Position numbers and translations under genes: made by a program. The notes beneath the pieces were generated by a model. It saw only the letters and a list, made by a program, of their open reading frames with translations. It was not told the DNA's origin and ran no database searches. From Sphingomonas aurantiaca (GTDB lineage: Bacteria > Pseudomonadota > Alphaproteobacteria > Sphingomonadales > Sphingomonadaceae), in contig NZ_QAOG01000005.1 of the NCBI RefSeq assembly GCF_003050705.1, positions 124,001 to 188,000 of the forward strand: DNA of 64,000 nt, in the 5' to 3' direction. Position 1 is the stretch's first letter. Every line of letters begins with the position of its first letter. Shown one piece after another: positions 16,884 through 24,803 of the stretch.

Positions 16884-17197
16884 GCCTCCGGCTCCTCGAT
16901 CAGGCGGACGCCCTGCGCCAGCCGCAGCGACACCGTGTCCGGTCGCGCGCCTCCGTCGTTGATCGCGATCCGCAAGCCCCCCGCGGCGCGCCTGCCGACG
17001 AAATCGGCGACCACCGCGTCCCACAGATCGCGAAAGCCGTGCGCGGCGGTGCTGATCTCGATCGCGCACCGATCGGCCGCGTCGCCGCGCTCGACCAGCA
17101 CTTCGAGATTGCCCGACGCGACGACGCCGACCAACGCCATCTTGCGCGTGCCGCCCGCCGGCATCGGCGCGGCGATATCGAAATGGAGAATTTCCAT
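16880..17197 (-). CDS. mdcC: Malonate decarboxylase acyl carrier protein (delta subunit)
   Basis: Small carrier protein of 105 residues that holds acetyl and malonyl groups on a dephospho-CoA-derived thiol. The attachment serine is probably Ser28 in VGVVASGNLEVLVE, the conserved SGxLEVL context of MdcC proteins. The prosthetic group would be made by MdcB and attached by MdcG, both encoded in the same operon. It lies between mdcA (10-base gap) and mdcD (four-base overlap). Confidence 0.92.
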   Translation of the reverse strand: MEILHFDIAAPMPAGGTRKMALVGVVASGNLEVLVERGDAADRCAIEISTAAHGFRDLWDAVVADFVGRRAAGGLRIAINDGGARPDTVSLRLAQGVRLIEEPEA

Positions 17198-17207
17198 GCG
17201 TCGTCTC

Positions 17208-18854
17208 CTACCAGTTCCGGAACCGGCTCGGCGGCCGGTAGAGCCCGCCAGACGCGAGCATGAGATCCTTGATCGAACGCGCGGCCAGCATGTTCCGGTT
17301 CGCGTCGAGCGGATCGATGCCGAGATCCTCGGGCCGCTGGATGATTTTCCGCTCGCGCAGTCGCTCGACCATCGCCTTGTCGCGGCCGCGGCCGATCTCG
17401 GTAAAGCCCGCGACGCCGCGGATCGCCTGTTCGCGCTCGTCCGCGTTGCGGCACAGCAGCAGGTTGGCGATGCCCTCCTCGGTCACGATGTGCGTCGTAT
17501 CGTCGGCGTAGACCATGATCGGCGCGAGATCGAGATCGAGCTTTTCCGCGAGTTCGAGCGCCCCCAGCTTCTCGACGAACAGCGGCGCGTTGCCCTCGCC
17601 GAACGTCTCGCCGATCTGCACCACGAGTTTGCGGCCGCGGCGCAGCGGCGTCGCGGTGTCGGGATCTGCCTCCGCGCCGGCCTGCAACCACGGTGCACTC
17701 GGGTGGCGCCGGCCGCGCGCGTCCGAGCCCATGTTGGGCGCGCCGCCAAAGCCCGCGATGCGGTTCGCGGTGATCGTCGAGCTGTGCCCGGCAAGATCGA
17801 TCTGCAGCGTCGATCCGATGAACATGTCGCACGCATACAGCCCGGCGGTCTGGCTGAACGCGCGGTTCGAGCGCAGCGAGCCGTCGGGGCCGGTGAAGAA
17901 AATGTCGGGCCGCGCGGCGAGATAATCCTCCATGCCGACTTCGGAGCCGAAGCAATGGACCTGCTCGACCCACCCCGCCTCGATCGCGGGGATCAACGTC
18001 GGGTGCGGGTTGAGCGCCCAGTGCGTGCAGATCTTGCCCTTCAGCCCGAGCTTCTCGCCATAGGTCGGCAGCAGCAGTTCGATCGCCGCGGTGTTGAAGC
18101 CGATGCCGTGGTTCAGCCGGCGCACGCCGTAGGGCTGATACAGTCCCTTGATCGCCATCATCGCGGTCAGGATCTGCGTTTCGGTCATCGCCGCGGGATC
18201 ACGCGTGAACAGCGGCTCCACATAGAAGGGTCGCCCTACGTCGAGCACGAAATGGACCTGGTCGCCGGGGATGTCGACGCGCGGCAGCGTATCGACGATT
18301 TCGCCGACCTGCGCGATGACCAGGCCGCTGCCGAAGCTCGTCGCCTCGACCACGGTCGGCGTGTCCTCGGTATTGGGACCGGTATACAGGTTACCGTGTC
18401 GATCCGCGCTGACCGCGGCGATCAGCGCGACCTGCGGCGTTAGGTCGACGAAATAGCGCGCGAACAGTTCGAGATAGGTGTGGATCGCACCAAGCTCGAT
18501 CTTGCCGCCGAACAGCATCTTGGCGATCCGCGCCGATTGCGGGCCGGAATAGGAGAAATCGAGCCGCTTAGCGATCCCGCTGTCGAACACGTCGAGATGC
18601 TCGGGCAGCACGACGCCCGACTGCACCATGTGCAGATCGTGGATACGCGCCGGGTCCATCGCGGCGAGCCCCTTGGCCAGAACGTCCGCCTGTTTCTGGT
18701 TGTCGCCCTCGAGACAGACCCGGTCACCGGGCCTGAGCACCGCTTCGAGAAAGTCGACGAGCGTTTCGGGATCGACCAGCTTGCCGGTGGCAAAGCCCCG
18801 ACCGGCCGCGATCCGCTCCTCGCGCATCTGCTTGCGCGTATTCCATTGCCGCAC
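17208..18854 (-). CDS. mdcA: Malonate decarboxylase alpha subunit, acetyl-S-ACP:malonate ACP transferase
   Basis: CoA-transferase-like enzyme of 548 residues that exchanges the acetyl group on MdcC for malonate, releasing acetate. Family stretches include LRPGDRVCLEGDNQKQADVL, VQSGVVLPEHLDVF, HTYLELFARYFVDLTPQVAL and GFGGAPNMGSDARGRRHPS, with CRNADEREQAIRGVAGFTEIG towards the end. It is the first gene of the operon and is divergent from madL across a 118-base gap that contains likely regulatory repeats. Length matches the family. Confidence 0.95.
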   Translation of the reverse strand: MRQWNTRKQMREERIAAGRGFATGKLVDPETLVDFLEAVLRPGDRVCLEGDNQKQADVLAKGLAAMDPARIHDLHMVQSGVVLPEHLDVFDSGIAKRLDFSYSGPQSARIAKMLFGGKIELGAIHTYLELFARYFVDLTPQVALIAAVSADRHGNLYTGPNTEDTPTVVEATSFGSGLVIAQVGEIVDTLPRVDIPGDQVHFVLDVGRPFYVEPLFTRDPAAMTETQILTAMMAIKGLYQPYGVRRLNHGIGFNTAAIELLLPTYGEKLGLKGKICTHWALNPHPTLIPAIEAGWVEQVHCFGSEVGMEDYLAARPDIFFTGPDGSLRSNRAFSQTAGLYACDMFIGSTLQIDLAGHSSTITANRIAGFGGAPNMGSDARGRRHPSAPWLQAGAEADPDTATPLRRGRKLVVQIGETFGEGNAPLFVEKLGALELAEKLDLDLAPIMVYADDTTHIVTEEGIANLLLCRNADEREQAIRGVAGFTEIGRGRDKAMVERLRERKIIQRPEDLGIDPLDANRNMLAARSIKDLMLASGGLYRPPSRFRNW

Positions 18855-18882
18855 CGCATCGCCTCCTGACGCTTATTCTACG

Positions 18883-18943
18883 CGTCTTGTATTCCCTATT
18901 GCCCCAAACGCAACCCTGTGCATACTTAAAGACGTATAAGACG
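18883..18943. promoter_or_regulatory. Repeated AAGACG half-sites in the mdcA/madL divergent promoter
   Basis: CGTCTTGTAT begins at 18883, and GTATAAGACG, its near inverted copy, ends at 18943. A third copy of AAGACG is at 18929-18934, directly repeated as AAGACG-TAT-AAGACG. The arrangement suggests operator half-sites for the GntR/FCD regulator encoded at the end of the madLM operon. Regulator assignment is inferred from neighbourhood. Confidence 0.45.
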
Positions 18944-18972
18944 ATAGATCGAATACAGTGAGAGGATATGCC

Positions 18973-19023
18973 ATGAGCGAGTCCCTACCCGTTGCCGCCA
19001 CAGACGCGGGACGCGGCGCATGA
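18973..19023 (+). CDS. Possible 16-codon leader peptide upstream of madL
   Basis: ATG at 18973 has GAGAGG seven bases upstream, the best ribosome site in this region, and opens a 16-residue frame (MSESLPVAATDAGRGA) whose TGA overlaps the madL ATG as ATGA. madL itself lacks a good site of its own. This looks like a short upstream frame that delivers ribosomes to madL by translational coupling. No homology is claimed; it could instead be chance. Confidence 0.35.
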   Translation: MSESLPVAATDAGRGA

Positions 19024-19457
19024 TCGCCGGAGTCGCGCTGCTCGCCATCTGTACGTTGATAGGGCAATTGCTCGGCGAAGGCCTTGGCGTGCTGCTCGGC
19101 GTGAAGGCCAATGTCGGCGGGGTCGGCATCGCGATGATCCTGCTGATCGCCGCGCGGATGTGGCTCAAGACCCGCGGCCGCTACAATGAGGGTGTGTCGC
19201 GCGGGATCGGCTTCTGGGGCGCGCTGTATATCCCGATCGTCGTCGCGATGGCGGCGCAGCAGGACGTCGTCGCCGCGGTCGAGGGCGGTCCGATCGTGCT
19301 GATCGCGGGCGTCGGCGCGCTGCTGCTGTGCTTCAGCGCGGTGGCGCTCATCAGCCGGCTGTCGGGCACGCCCGAGACGATGGACGAGATCGAGGCACGC
19401 GAAGCCCGCGAGGCGCTCGACGCAGCCCGCGCCCCCTCCCCCGTAACGACGCACTGA
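19020..19457 (+). CDS. madL: Malonate transporter subunit MadL
   Basis: Small inner-membrane protein of 145 residues with about four hydrophobic helices, the first subunit of the two-component MadLM malonate:cation symporter. The N-terminus GVALLAICTLIGQLLGEGLG followed by ANVGGVGIAMILLIAARMWL is characteristic. It supplies malonate to the divergently encoded decarboxylase. madM follows ten bases downstream. ATG 19020 gives the normal family N-terminus, and its start overlaps a short upstream reading frame. Confidence 0.92.
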   Translation: MIAGVALLAICTLIGQLLGEGLGVLLGVKANVGGVGIAMILLIAARMWLKTRGRYNEGVSRGIGFWGALYIPIVVAMAAQQDVVAAVEGGPIVLIAGVGALLLCFSAVALISRLSGTPETMDEIEAREAREALDAARAPSPVTTH

Positions 19458-19467
19458 GGCGATTGTC

Positions 19468-20232
19468 ATGGAAATGATCACCAAGGTGCTGACCGCCAAT
19501 GCCCTCCTCACCGCGTTCGCGGTCGTCGGCATCGTCATGTGGCTGTCGAACATCCTGTCCGCCAAGCTGACAATGGGCCGCGTCCATGGCTCGGCGATCG
19601 CGATCCTGATCGGGCTCGCGCTCGCCTTCTGGGGCGGCATCGCGACCGGCGGGCACAAGGGGCTCGCCGACCTGCCGATGCTCGCGGGGATCGGGCTGAT
19701 GGGCGGCGCGATGCTGCGCGACTTCGCGATCGTCGCGACCGCGTGCGAGGTCGATGTCGAACAGGCCAAGAAGGCGGGGCTGATCGGCGTCGTCGCGCTG
19801 CTGCTCGGCACGATCCTGCCGTTCATCGTCGGCGCGCTGGTCGCGGCGTCGTTCGGCTATACCGATGCGGTGTCGATGACGACGATCGGCGCGGGCGCGG
19901 TCACTTATATCGTCGGGCCGGTCACGGGCGCGGCAATCGGTGCCAGTTCACCGGTGATCGCGCTGTCGATCGCGACAGGTGTGTTCAAGGCGGTGATGGT
20001 GATGGTCGGCACGCCGTTGGTCGCCGGACTCATCGGACTCAACAACCCGCGCAGCGCGATGGTGTTCGGCGGGCTGATGGGCACGGTCAGCGGCGTATCG
20101 GGCGGGCTTGCCGCGACCGATCGTCGCCTCGTCCCCTATGGCGCCTTGACCGCGACCTTCCATACCGGCCTAGGCTGCCTGGTGGCGCCGTCGATCCTCT
20201 ACCTGATCGTCCGCGCGATCGTGGGGGGCTGA
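19468..20232 (+). CDS. madM: Malonate transporter subunit MadM
   Basis: Inner-membrane protein of 254 residues with roughly eight hydrophobic segments; large subunit of the MadLM malonate transporter. Glycine-rich conserved stretches such as FWGGIATGGHKGLADLPMLA, GLMGGAMLRDFAIVATACEV and GAGAVTYIVGPVTGAAIGAS are typical. RBS and spacing fit co-translation with madL. Together with mdcACDEGBH it lets the cell take up malonate and convert it to acetate and CO2. Confidence 0.93.
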   Translation: MEMITKVLTANALLTAFAVVGIVMWLSNILSAKLTMGRVHGSAIAILIGLALAFWGGIATGGHKGLADLPMLAGIGLMGGAMLRDFAIVATACEVDVEQAKKAGLIGVVALLLGTILPFIVGALVAASFGYTDAVSMTTIGAGAVTYIVGPVTGAAIGASSPVIALSIATGVFKAVMVMVGTPLVAGLIGLNNPRSAMVFGGLMGTVSGVSGGLAATDRRLVPYGALTATFHTGLGCLVAPSILYLIVRAIVGG

Positions 20233-20238
20233 GGGCAC

Positions 20239-20937
20239 GTGGCGGATATAGACACCGAAGACACGGGGCTGCTGTCCGACCGGATCCGCAACGCGCTGAC
20301 CGATGCGATCTCGTCGGGCGAGCTGGCGCCGGGCACCACGCTCGACGAACAGCAGCTCGCGGATCGCTACGGCGCCTCGCGCACCCCGGTCCGCGAGGCG
20401 CTGCGCCAACTGGCGACCAGCGGCATGGTCGAGGTCCGCCCGCGCCGCGGCGTCATCGTCCGCCATGTCACCGCCGAGGAGGTGATGGACATGTTCGAGG
20501 CGATGGCGGAGATCGAGGCGGTCTGCGTCCGGCTCGCCACCTACCGCATCACCCCGCTCGAGCGCAGCCGCCTCCTCCGCATCCACGAGGCGAGCGAGGC
20601 CGCGGTGGCGGCGGGCGACGTCGATGCGTATGATGCGCTCAACCGCGAATTCCACGAGGCGATCTACCGCGCCGCACACAACGATTTCCTCGCCGACCAG
20701 GCGATCGCGGTCCGCACCCGCCTCAATGCGTTCCGCCGCATGCAGCTCCGCCAGGACCGCCGTCTCGTCACATCGCGCGCGGAACACGACGCGGTCATGC
20801 GTGCGATCGCAGAGGGCGACGGCGACGAAGCCGCCCGCCGGATGCGCGCGCACATGCTCAACGCTGCAAGCGCGCTCGACAGCTATATCGCGCATCAGGA
20901 CGCACTGCATATCCAGCCGGCCAAGACGCCGGGCTGA
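20239..20937 (+). CDS. GntR-family (FCD) transcriptional regulator of malonate genes
   Basis: DNA-binding regulator of 232 residues. The N-terminal winged helix (about 8-75) reads LDEQQLADRYGASRTPVREALRQL, and an all-helical FCD effector domain (about 85-215) follows, with REFHEAIYRAAHN supplying probable metal/ligand histidines. GTG 20239 has GAGGG just upstream, and the gene begins six bases after madM, so it is in the transporter operon. Control of the mdcA/madL promoter, probably with malonate or malonyl-CoA as effector, is inferred from position. Confidence 0.88.
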   Translation: MADIDTEDTGLLSDRIRNALTDAISSGELAPGTTLDEQQLADRYGASRTPVREALRQLATSGMVEVRPRRGVIVRHVTAEEVMDMFEAMAEIEAVCVRLATYRITPLERSRLLRIHEASEAAVAAGDVDAYDALNREFHEAIYRAAHNDFLADQAIAVRTRLNAFRRMQLRQDRRLVTSRAEHDAVMRAIAEGDGDEAARRMRAHMLNAASALDSYIAHQDALHIQPAKTPG

Positions 20938-20947
20938 GCGGCCCCCC

Positions 20948-21508
20948 TTAGAGGTTCGCGCTGAAGAGGCCGTATCGTTCGCGCCAGGCGCTGACTTCCG
21001 CGTGCAGGTGCGCGGGCGCGCGGTCGCCCGAGATCACGTGGCGCGCGACGTCGTTGTCGGGATGCATGAGCATCTTCTTCGATCCGTCGCTGAACCACAC
21101 GGGCACCAGCCCGTCGCACACGCTGTCGAGGATCGTGGCCGCCATGCCATTCTCGATCGCGGTGCTGCCCGGAAGGACGCGGACGTTGATCGAGACACCC
21201 TCGAATATGTTCTGCGGCGCCTTCACGAAGTTGACTGAAACGATCAGACCCGAGCGGTCGGGCCGCGCCGCATCGGGCATGCTGGCGACCCGGCGCCAGA
21301 CACAGAACCACGTCCGGCAGATGCGCGGGCGGACCGCATGGATACCGCAGCCGCGCGCGGAAAGGTGGACGCACGGCGTACCCGCGGGCTTCCTGAACTC
21401 GGGCGTGTCGACCGTAAGGACGGTGCAGCAGGCGGTACAGTCACCGCAGTCTCGGTCCGGCAGGACGGGCCCCAGCAGAACGGTTTCGAGCTCGGTCTCG
21501 GTATCCAT
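20948..21508 (-). CDS. YkgJ-like cysteine-cluster protein
   Basis: Protein of 186 residues with an N-terminal cysteine cluster: CGDCTACC, then CVHLSARGCGIHAVRPRIC and WFC within residues 20-70, the pattern of the YkgJ/UPF0153 zinc- or iron-sulfur-binding family. The C-terminal part (about 80-186) has no recognisable motif. No signal peptide. It converges on the GntR gene 11 bases away and is followed upstream by an LLM oxidoreductase on the same strand after a 72-base gap. Function is unknown. Confidence 0.75.
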   Translation of the reverse strand: MDTETELETVLLGPVLPDRDCGDCTACCTVLTVDTPEFRKPAGTPCVHLSARGCGIHAVRPRICRTWFCVWRRVASMPDAARPDRSGLIVSVNFVKAPQNIFEGVSINVRVLPGSTAIENGMAATILDSVCDGLVPVWFSDGSKKMLMHPDNDVARHVISGDRAPAHLHAEVSAWRERYGLFSANL

Positions 21509-21580
21509 CCCGGTCGGCGTTGCCCCGACCTGCGCCGGAAGACAAGAGCACCGGCGTTCCCGGCACTTACACCGGGAGTG

Positions 21581-22651
21581 TCAGACCCGGTCGAACAGCG
21601 GCGCGTGCGTCATGTTCGGCAGGACGTGGCGCGCGAACAGGTCGGCTTCCGCGGCGTGCGGGTAGCCCGACAGGATGAACGCCTCGATACCCATCTCCTG
21701 GTACATGGCGAGCTTGGCGAGCACCTGGTCGGGATCGCCAACGATCGCCGCGCCGCAGCCCGAGCGCGCGCGCCCGATACCCGTCCACAGATTGTCCTCG
21801 GCATAGCCGTCCGCCGACGCACCCTCGCGCAACGCCGCCTGCGCCGCGACGCCCGCCGAGCGCGAATCCAGCGACTGGGCGCGGATCGCCGCCCCCTGCG
21901 CGGCATCGAGCTTCGACAGGAGGCGGTCGGCATAAAGCCGCGCCTCGTCCTCGGTCTCCCGCACGATGACGTGCGCCCGGTAGCCGAACCGCAGCGTGCG
22001 GCCGTGGCGGGCCGCGCGCGCGGTCATGTCGGCGATGATCTCGGCGACCTTCTCGCGCGTGTCCGGCCACATCAGATAGACGTCGCATTCCTGCGCTGCC
22101 GCCTCGCGCGCGTCGGGCGAGAGTCCGCCGAAATAGAGCAACGGCGCCTTGCCCGACAGCGTGCCGATCCGCGGCGGATCGAGCTTCAGTTTCCAGAATT
22201 CGCCGTCATGATCGAGCGGCTGGCCGTTCAGCAGCGTCTTGAGGATCCGCATCAACTCGACCGTGCGCGCATAGCGCGGCCCCGAGGCGAGTGTCTCGCC
22301 GGGCAGGTCCGACGAGATGATGTTGATGTTGAGCCGCCCGCCGAGCATCCGGTCGATCGTCGCGATCTGGCGCGCCAGCTGCGGCGGCCAGCTCTCGCCG
22401 ACGCGTACCGCCATAAGCAACGCCATCCGGCGGAGCATCGGCGCGATCGCGGCGGCGAAGGCGGTGGTGTCCAGCCCCAGCGCATAGCCCGAGGGAAGCA
22501 GGATATTGTCATATCCCCCGGTTTCCGCCTGCAGGACGATGTCGCGGCAATGCTCCCAGGTGGAGTGCAGCCGGGGATCGGGGACGCCGAGAAACTCGTA
22601 GTCATCGTCGCACAGCGCCGAGAACCAGCTGACTTCACAGGCTTGCGTCAC
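21581..22651 (-). CDS. LLM-class monooxygenase, alkanesulfonate monooxygenase (SsuD)-like
   Basis: FMNH2-dependent monooxygenase family, 356 residues. SsuD-like segments include YDNILLPSGYALGLDTTAFA near residue 50, LARQIATIDRMLGGRLNINI, a C-terminal GTPEQV-like GDPDQVLAKLAMYQEMGIEA and FILSGYPHAAEADLFARHVL. The start is GTG 22651, with AAGGA 12 bases upstream. It follows an aldo/keto reductase after 28 bases, so the two are likely co-transcribed. An actual sulfonate substrate is not established; no ssuABC genes are adjacent. Confidence 0.82.
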   Translation of the reverse strand: MTQACEVSWFSALCDDDYEFLGVPDPRLHSTWEHCRDIVLQAETGGYDNILLPSGYALGLDTTAFAAAIAPMLRRMALLMAVRVGESWPPQLARQIATIDRMLGGRLNINIISSDLPGETLASGPRYARTVELMRILKTLLNGQPLDHDGEFWKLKLDPPRIGTLSGKAPLLYFGGLSPDAREAAAQECDVYLMWPDTREKVAEIIADMTARAARHGRTLRFGYRAHVIVRETEDEARLYADRLLSKLDAAQGAAIRAQSLDSRSAGVAAQAALREGASADGYAEDNLWTGIGRARSGCGAAIVGDPDQVLAKLAMYQEMGIEAFILSGYPHAAEADLFARHVLPNMTHAPLFDRV

Positions 22652-22679
22652 TTGCCGGTGTCCTTCGCGGCGGTGTTAC

Positions 22680-23597
22680 TCACGGCAGTCGCTCGCCGCG
22701 GCCTGCGACGAGGATGTCGTACCACTCCTGTCGCGTCCACGGGATCGTGAAGGCCTGCGCCAGTTCGGCGATGCGCGCGGGGTTCTGCGTGCCGACGATC
22801 GGGATCGCGCGCACCGGATGCGCCATGATCCAGCTATAGGCGACCGCGGCGCGGCTCGCGCCGGTATCTGCGGCCTTGGCATCGAGCGCTTCGGCGACGG
22901 CGCGGCTGCGGTCGTCGGTGGGCACGGCGATCCGACCGCCGCCCAGCGGCGACCAGGCGAGTACCGCCATATCGCGCTCCATCGCCTGATCGAACAGGCC
23001 GTTCTCGATCGGCTCGAGATGCAGCGGCGAGAATTCGGGCTGGTGACTGACGAGCGGGATAGTCAGGAACGACGCGAGCGCCTGAGCCTGTGCGGGCGTG
23101 TAGTTCGACACGCCGACCGCGCGGACCTTGCCGGTGGTCACCGCATCCTCGAGCGCGCGCGCTGCCTCCTGCGGATGCGTCAGGATGTCGGGGCGGTGGA
23201 TCTGGTACAGATCGACCTGGTCGACCCCGAGCCGGGTCAGCGACGCATCGAGCGCCTGCGCCAGATAGGCGGGGCTCGAATCATAGGGCAGCGGTGGCAG
23301 GATGCCGCCCTTGGTCGACAGGACCATCCGCGCCCGCAAGTCCGGCGACTCGGCGAAGATGCGACCGAGCAGCACTTCGGCATCGCCGAATCCGCCGGTT
23401 CCATCGAACCCGTAGATATCGGCGGTGTCGAACAGCGTGACGCCCGCCTCGAACGCCGCTTCGATGAGGCGTCGGCCATCGGCGACGCCGGCTCCGGCGA
23501 ACCGCCACATGCCCCAGGCTATCGGGCTGACAAGGATTCCGCTCTTGCCGAGGGGAATGGCTTTGGGTGTAGGATCAAGATGCGACATCGCTGTCAT
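22680..23597 (-). CDS. Aldo/keto reductase
   Basis: NADPH-dependent reductase of 305 residues with a TIM-barrel fold. Family signatures are FDTADIYGFDGTGGFGDAEVLLGR cut into FDTADIYG (catalytic Asp and Tyr), VLSTKGG (Lys), DLYQIHRPD (His), AVGVSNY and the late IPIVGTQNPAR cofactor loop. ATG 23597 and ATG 23588 are both possible starts. It is divergent from a Gfo/Idh oxidoreductase and upstream of an LLM monooxygenase, within an uptake/catabolism locus with a TonB receptor, so a sugar or polyol derivative is a plausible substrate. Confidence 0.85.
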   Translation of the reverse strand: MTAMSHLDPTPKAIPLGKSGILVSPIAWGMWRFAGAGVADGRRLIEAAFEAGVTLFDTADIYGFDGTGGFGDAEVLLGRIFAESPDLRARMVLSTKGGILPPLPYDSSPAYLAQALDASLTRLGVDQVDLYQIHRPDILTHPQEAARALEDAVTTGKVRAVGVSNYTPAQAQALASFLTIPLVSHQPEFSPLHLEPIENGLFDQAMERDMAVLAWSPLGGGRIAVPTDDRSRAVAEALDAKAADTGASRAAVAYSWIMAHPVRAIPIVGTQNPARIAELAQAFTIPWTRQEWYDILVAGRGERLP

Positions 23598-23615
23598 TCA
23601 ATAGGGGCAATAGGC

Positions 23616-24704
23616 TTGGTCGAGCAAGTACGTTATGGGCTGGTCGGTACCGGCATGATGGGGGTCGAGCACCTCCAGAACCTCGCGGTCACCCCCGGCG
23701 CGGTGGTCACCGCGATCGCCGATCCGGTGGCCACGTCGCTGGGCTGGGCGCGCGATGCACTGGGTAAGCGGGGCGACGGCGTGCAGGAATTCGCCGATGC
23801 GGCGGCGCTCGCGCGCAGCGGGCTGGTCGATGCCGTGATCGTCGCGAGCCCCAATTACACGCACCGCAACGTGCTCGAGCCACTGTTCGATGCGGACATC
23901 GCGATCCTGTGCGAAAAGCCGCTGGCGACGACGCTCGAGGATGCCCGCTGGGTCGTCGACCGCGCCGCGCAGATGACCCGCCCGTTCTGGACCGCGATGG
24001 AATATCGCTACATGCCGCCCGCCGCGGCGTTCATCGAGCAGGTGCATGGCGGCCGGATCGGCGCGCTGCGGATGCTGTCGATCCGCGAGCACCGCTTCCC
24101 GTTCCTGCCAAAGGTCGGCGACTGGAACCGCTTCAGCCGCAACACCGGGGGCACGATGGTCGAGAAATGCTGCCATTTCTTCGATCTGATGCGTCTGATC
24201 GTCCGGTCGGAGCCGGTCCGCGTCTATTGCTCGGGCGCGATGGACGTGAACCATGTCGACGAACGCTATGACGGCGAGCGCCCCGACATCATCGACAACA
24301 GCTATACCACCGTTGAGTTCGCCAACGGCGTCCGCGCGATGCTCGACCTGTCGATGTTCGCGGACGGCGCCGAGAACCAGGAGGAGATCACCGCGGTCGG
24401 CGACGCCGCCCGGCTCGACGTGCTGATCCCCGAAGGCGCACTGGTGTTCAGTCCGCGCACCGGGTTCCTCAACCCGAAACAGGTCGAGCGATCGGTGATC
24501 GCGGTCGACCAGACCGCGCTTGACGCGGGCAGCCATCACGGATCCACCTTCTACCAGCATCAGCGGTTCATCGCGGCGGTGCGCGGCGAGGGACCGGTCG
24601 AGGTCACCGCGCGCGACGGGTTGATGGCGGTGGCGATCGGCACCGCCGCCGAGATCAGCGCGCGCACCAAACGCGTGGTGGAGATGGCCGAATTGGGGTT
24701 TTGA
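23616..24704 (+). CDS. Gfo/Idh/MocA-family NAD(P)-dependent oxidoreductase
   Basis: Dehydrogenase of 362 residues. The Rossmann domain begins almost at once (RYGLVGTGMMGVEHLQNLA), and the family lysine is in ILCEKPLATTLEDA. The C-terminal alpha/beta domain covers about 125-340, with GTMVEKCCHFFDLMRL providing the usual catalytic His region. TTG 23616 is chosen for AGGGG eight bases upstream; an ATG at 23580 would overlap the divergent aldo/keto reductase start. A long open frame continuing further upstream is antisense read-through and not coding. Such enzymes act on sugars, inositols or sugar acids; the substrate here is unknown. Confidence 0.85.
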   Translation: MVEQVRYGLVGTGMMGVEHLQNLAVTPGAVVTAIADPVATSLGWARDALGKRGDGVQEFADAAALARSGLVDAVIVASPNYTHRNVLEPLFDADIAILCEKPLATTLEDARWVVDRAAQMTRPFWTAMEYRYMPPAAAFIEQVHGGRIGALRMLSIREHRFPFLPKVGDWNRFSRNTGGTMVEKCCHFFDLMRLIVRSEPVRVYCSGAMDVNHVDERYDGERPDIIDNSYTTVEFANGVRAMLDLSMFADGAENQEEITAVGDAARLDVLIPEGALVFSPRTGFLNPKQVERSVIAVDQTALDAGSHHGSTFYQHQRFIAAVRGEGPVEVTARDGLMAVAIGTAAEISARTKRVVEMAELGF

Positions 24705-24737
24705 ATGAAGCCGCACTTGGCGGTACCCAAGACAAAC

Positions 24738-24747
24738 TCATGCATGA
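24738..24747. promoter_or_regulatory. Palindrome upstream of second TonB receptor
   Basis: TCATGCATGA is a perfect 10-base palindrome 57 bases before the receptor ATG, and CCTAC/GTAGG form a second short inverted repeat just downstream. The site could serve the LacI-type regulator encoded at 28.3-29.3 kb. It is short enough to be chance. Confidence 0.25.
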
Positions 24748-24803
24748 CAGCGCGAGACATTCGATAGCCTACCGGACGAGTAGGAATTTTAGGAGGGGGC
24801 GAC

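Noticed and set aside
16083..18443. 786-codon plus-strand open frame across mdcD, mdcC and mdcA
   Set aside because: Antisense to three confidently identified genes and of shadow composition (Arg, Ala, Asp rich), with no motif.
22818..23615. Long N-terminal extension of the Gfo/Idh gene
   Set aside because: The frame is open only because it is antisense to the aldo/keto reductase; family homology starts just after TTG 23616, which has a ribosome site.
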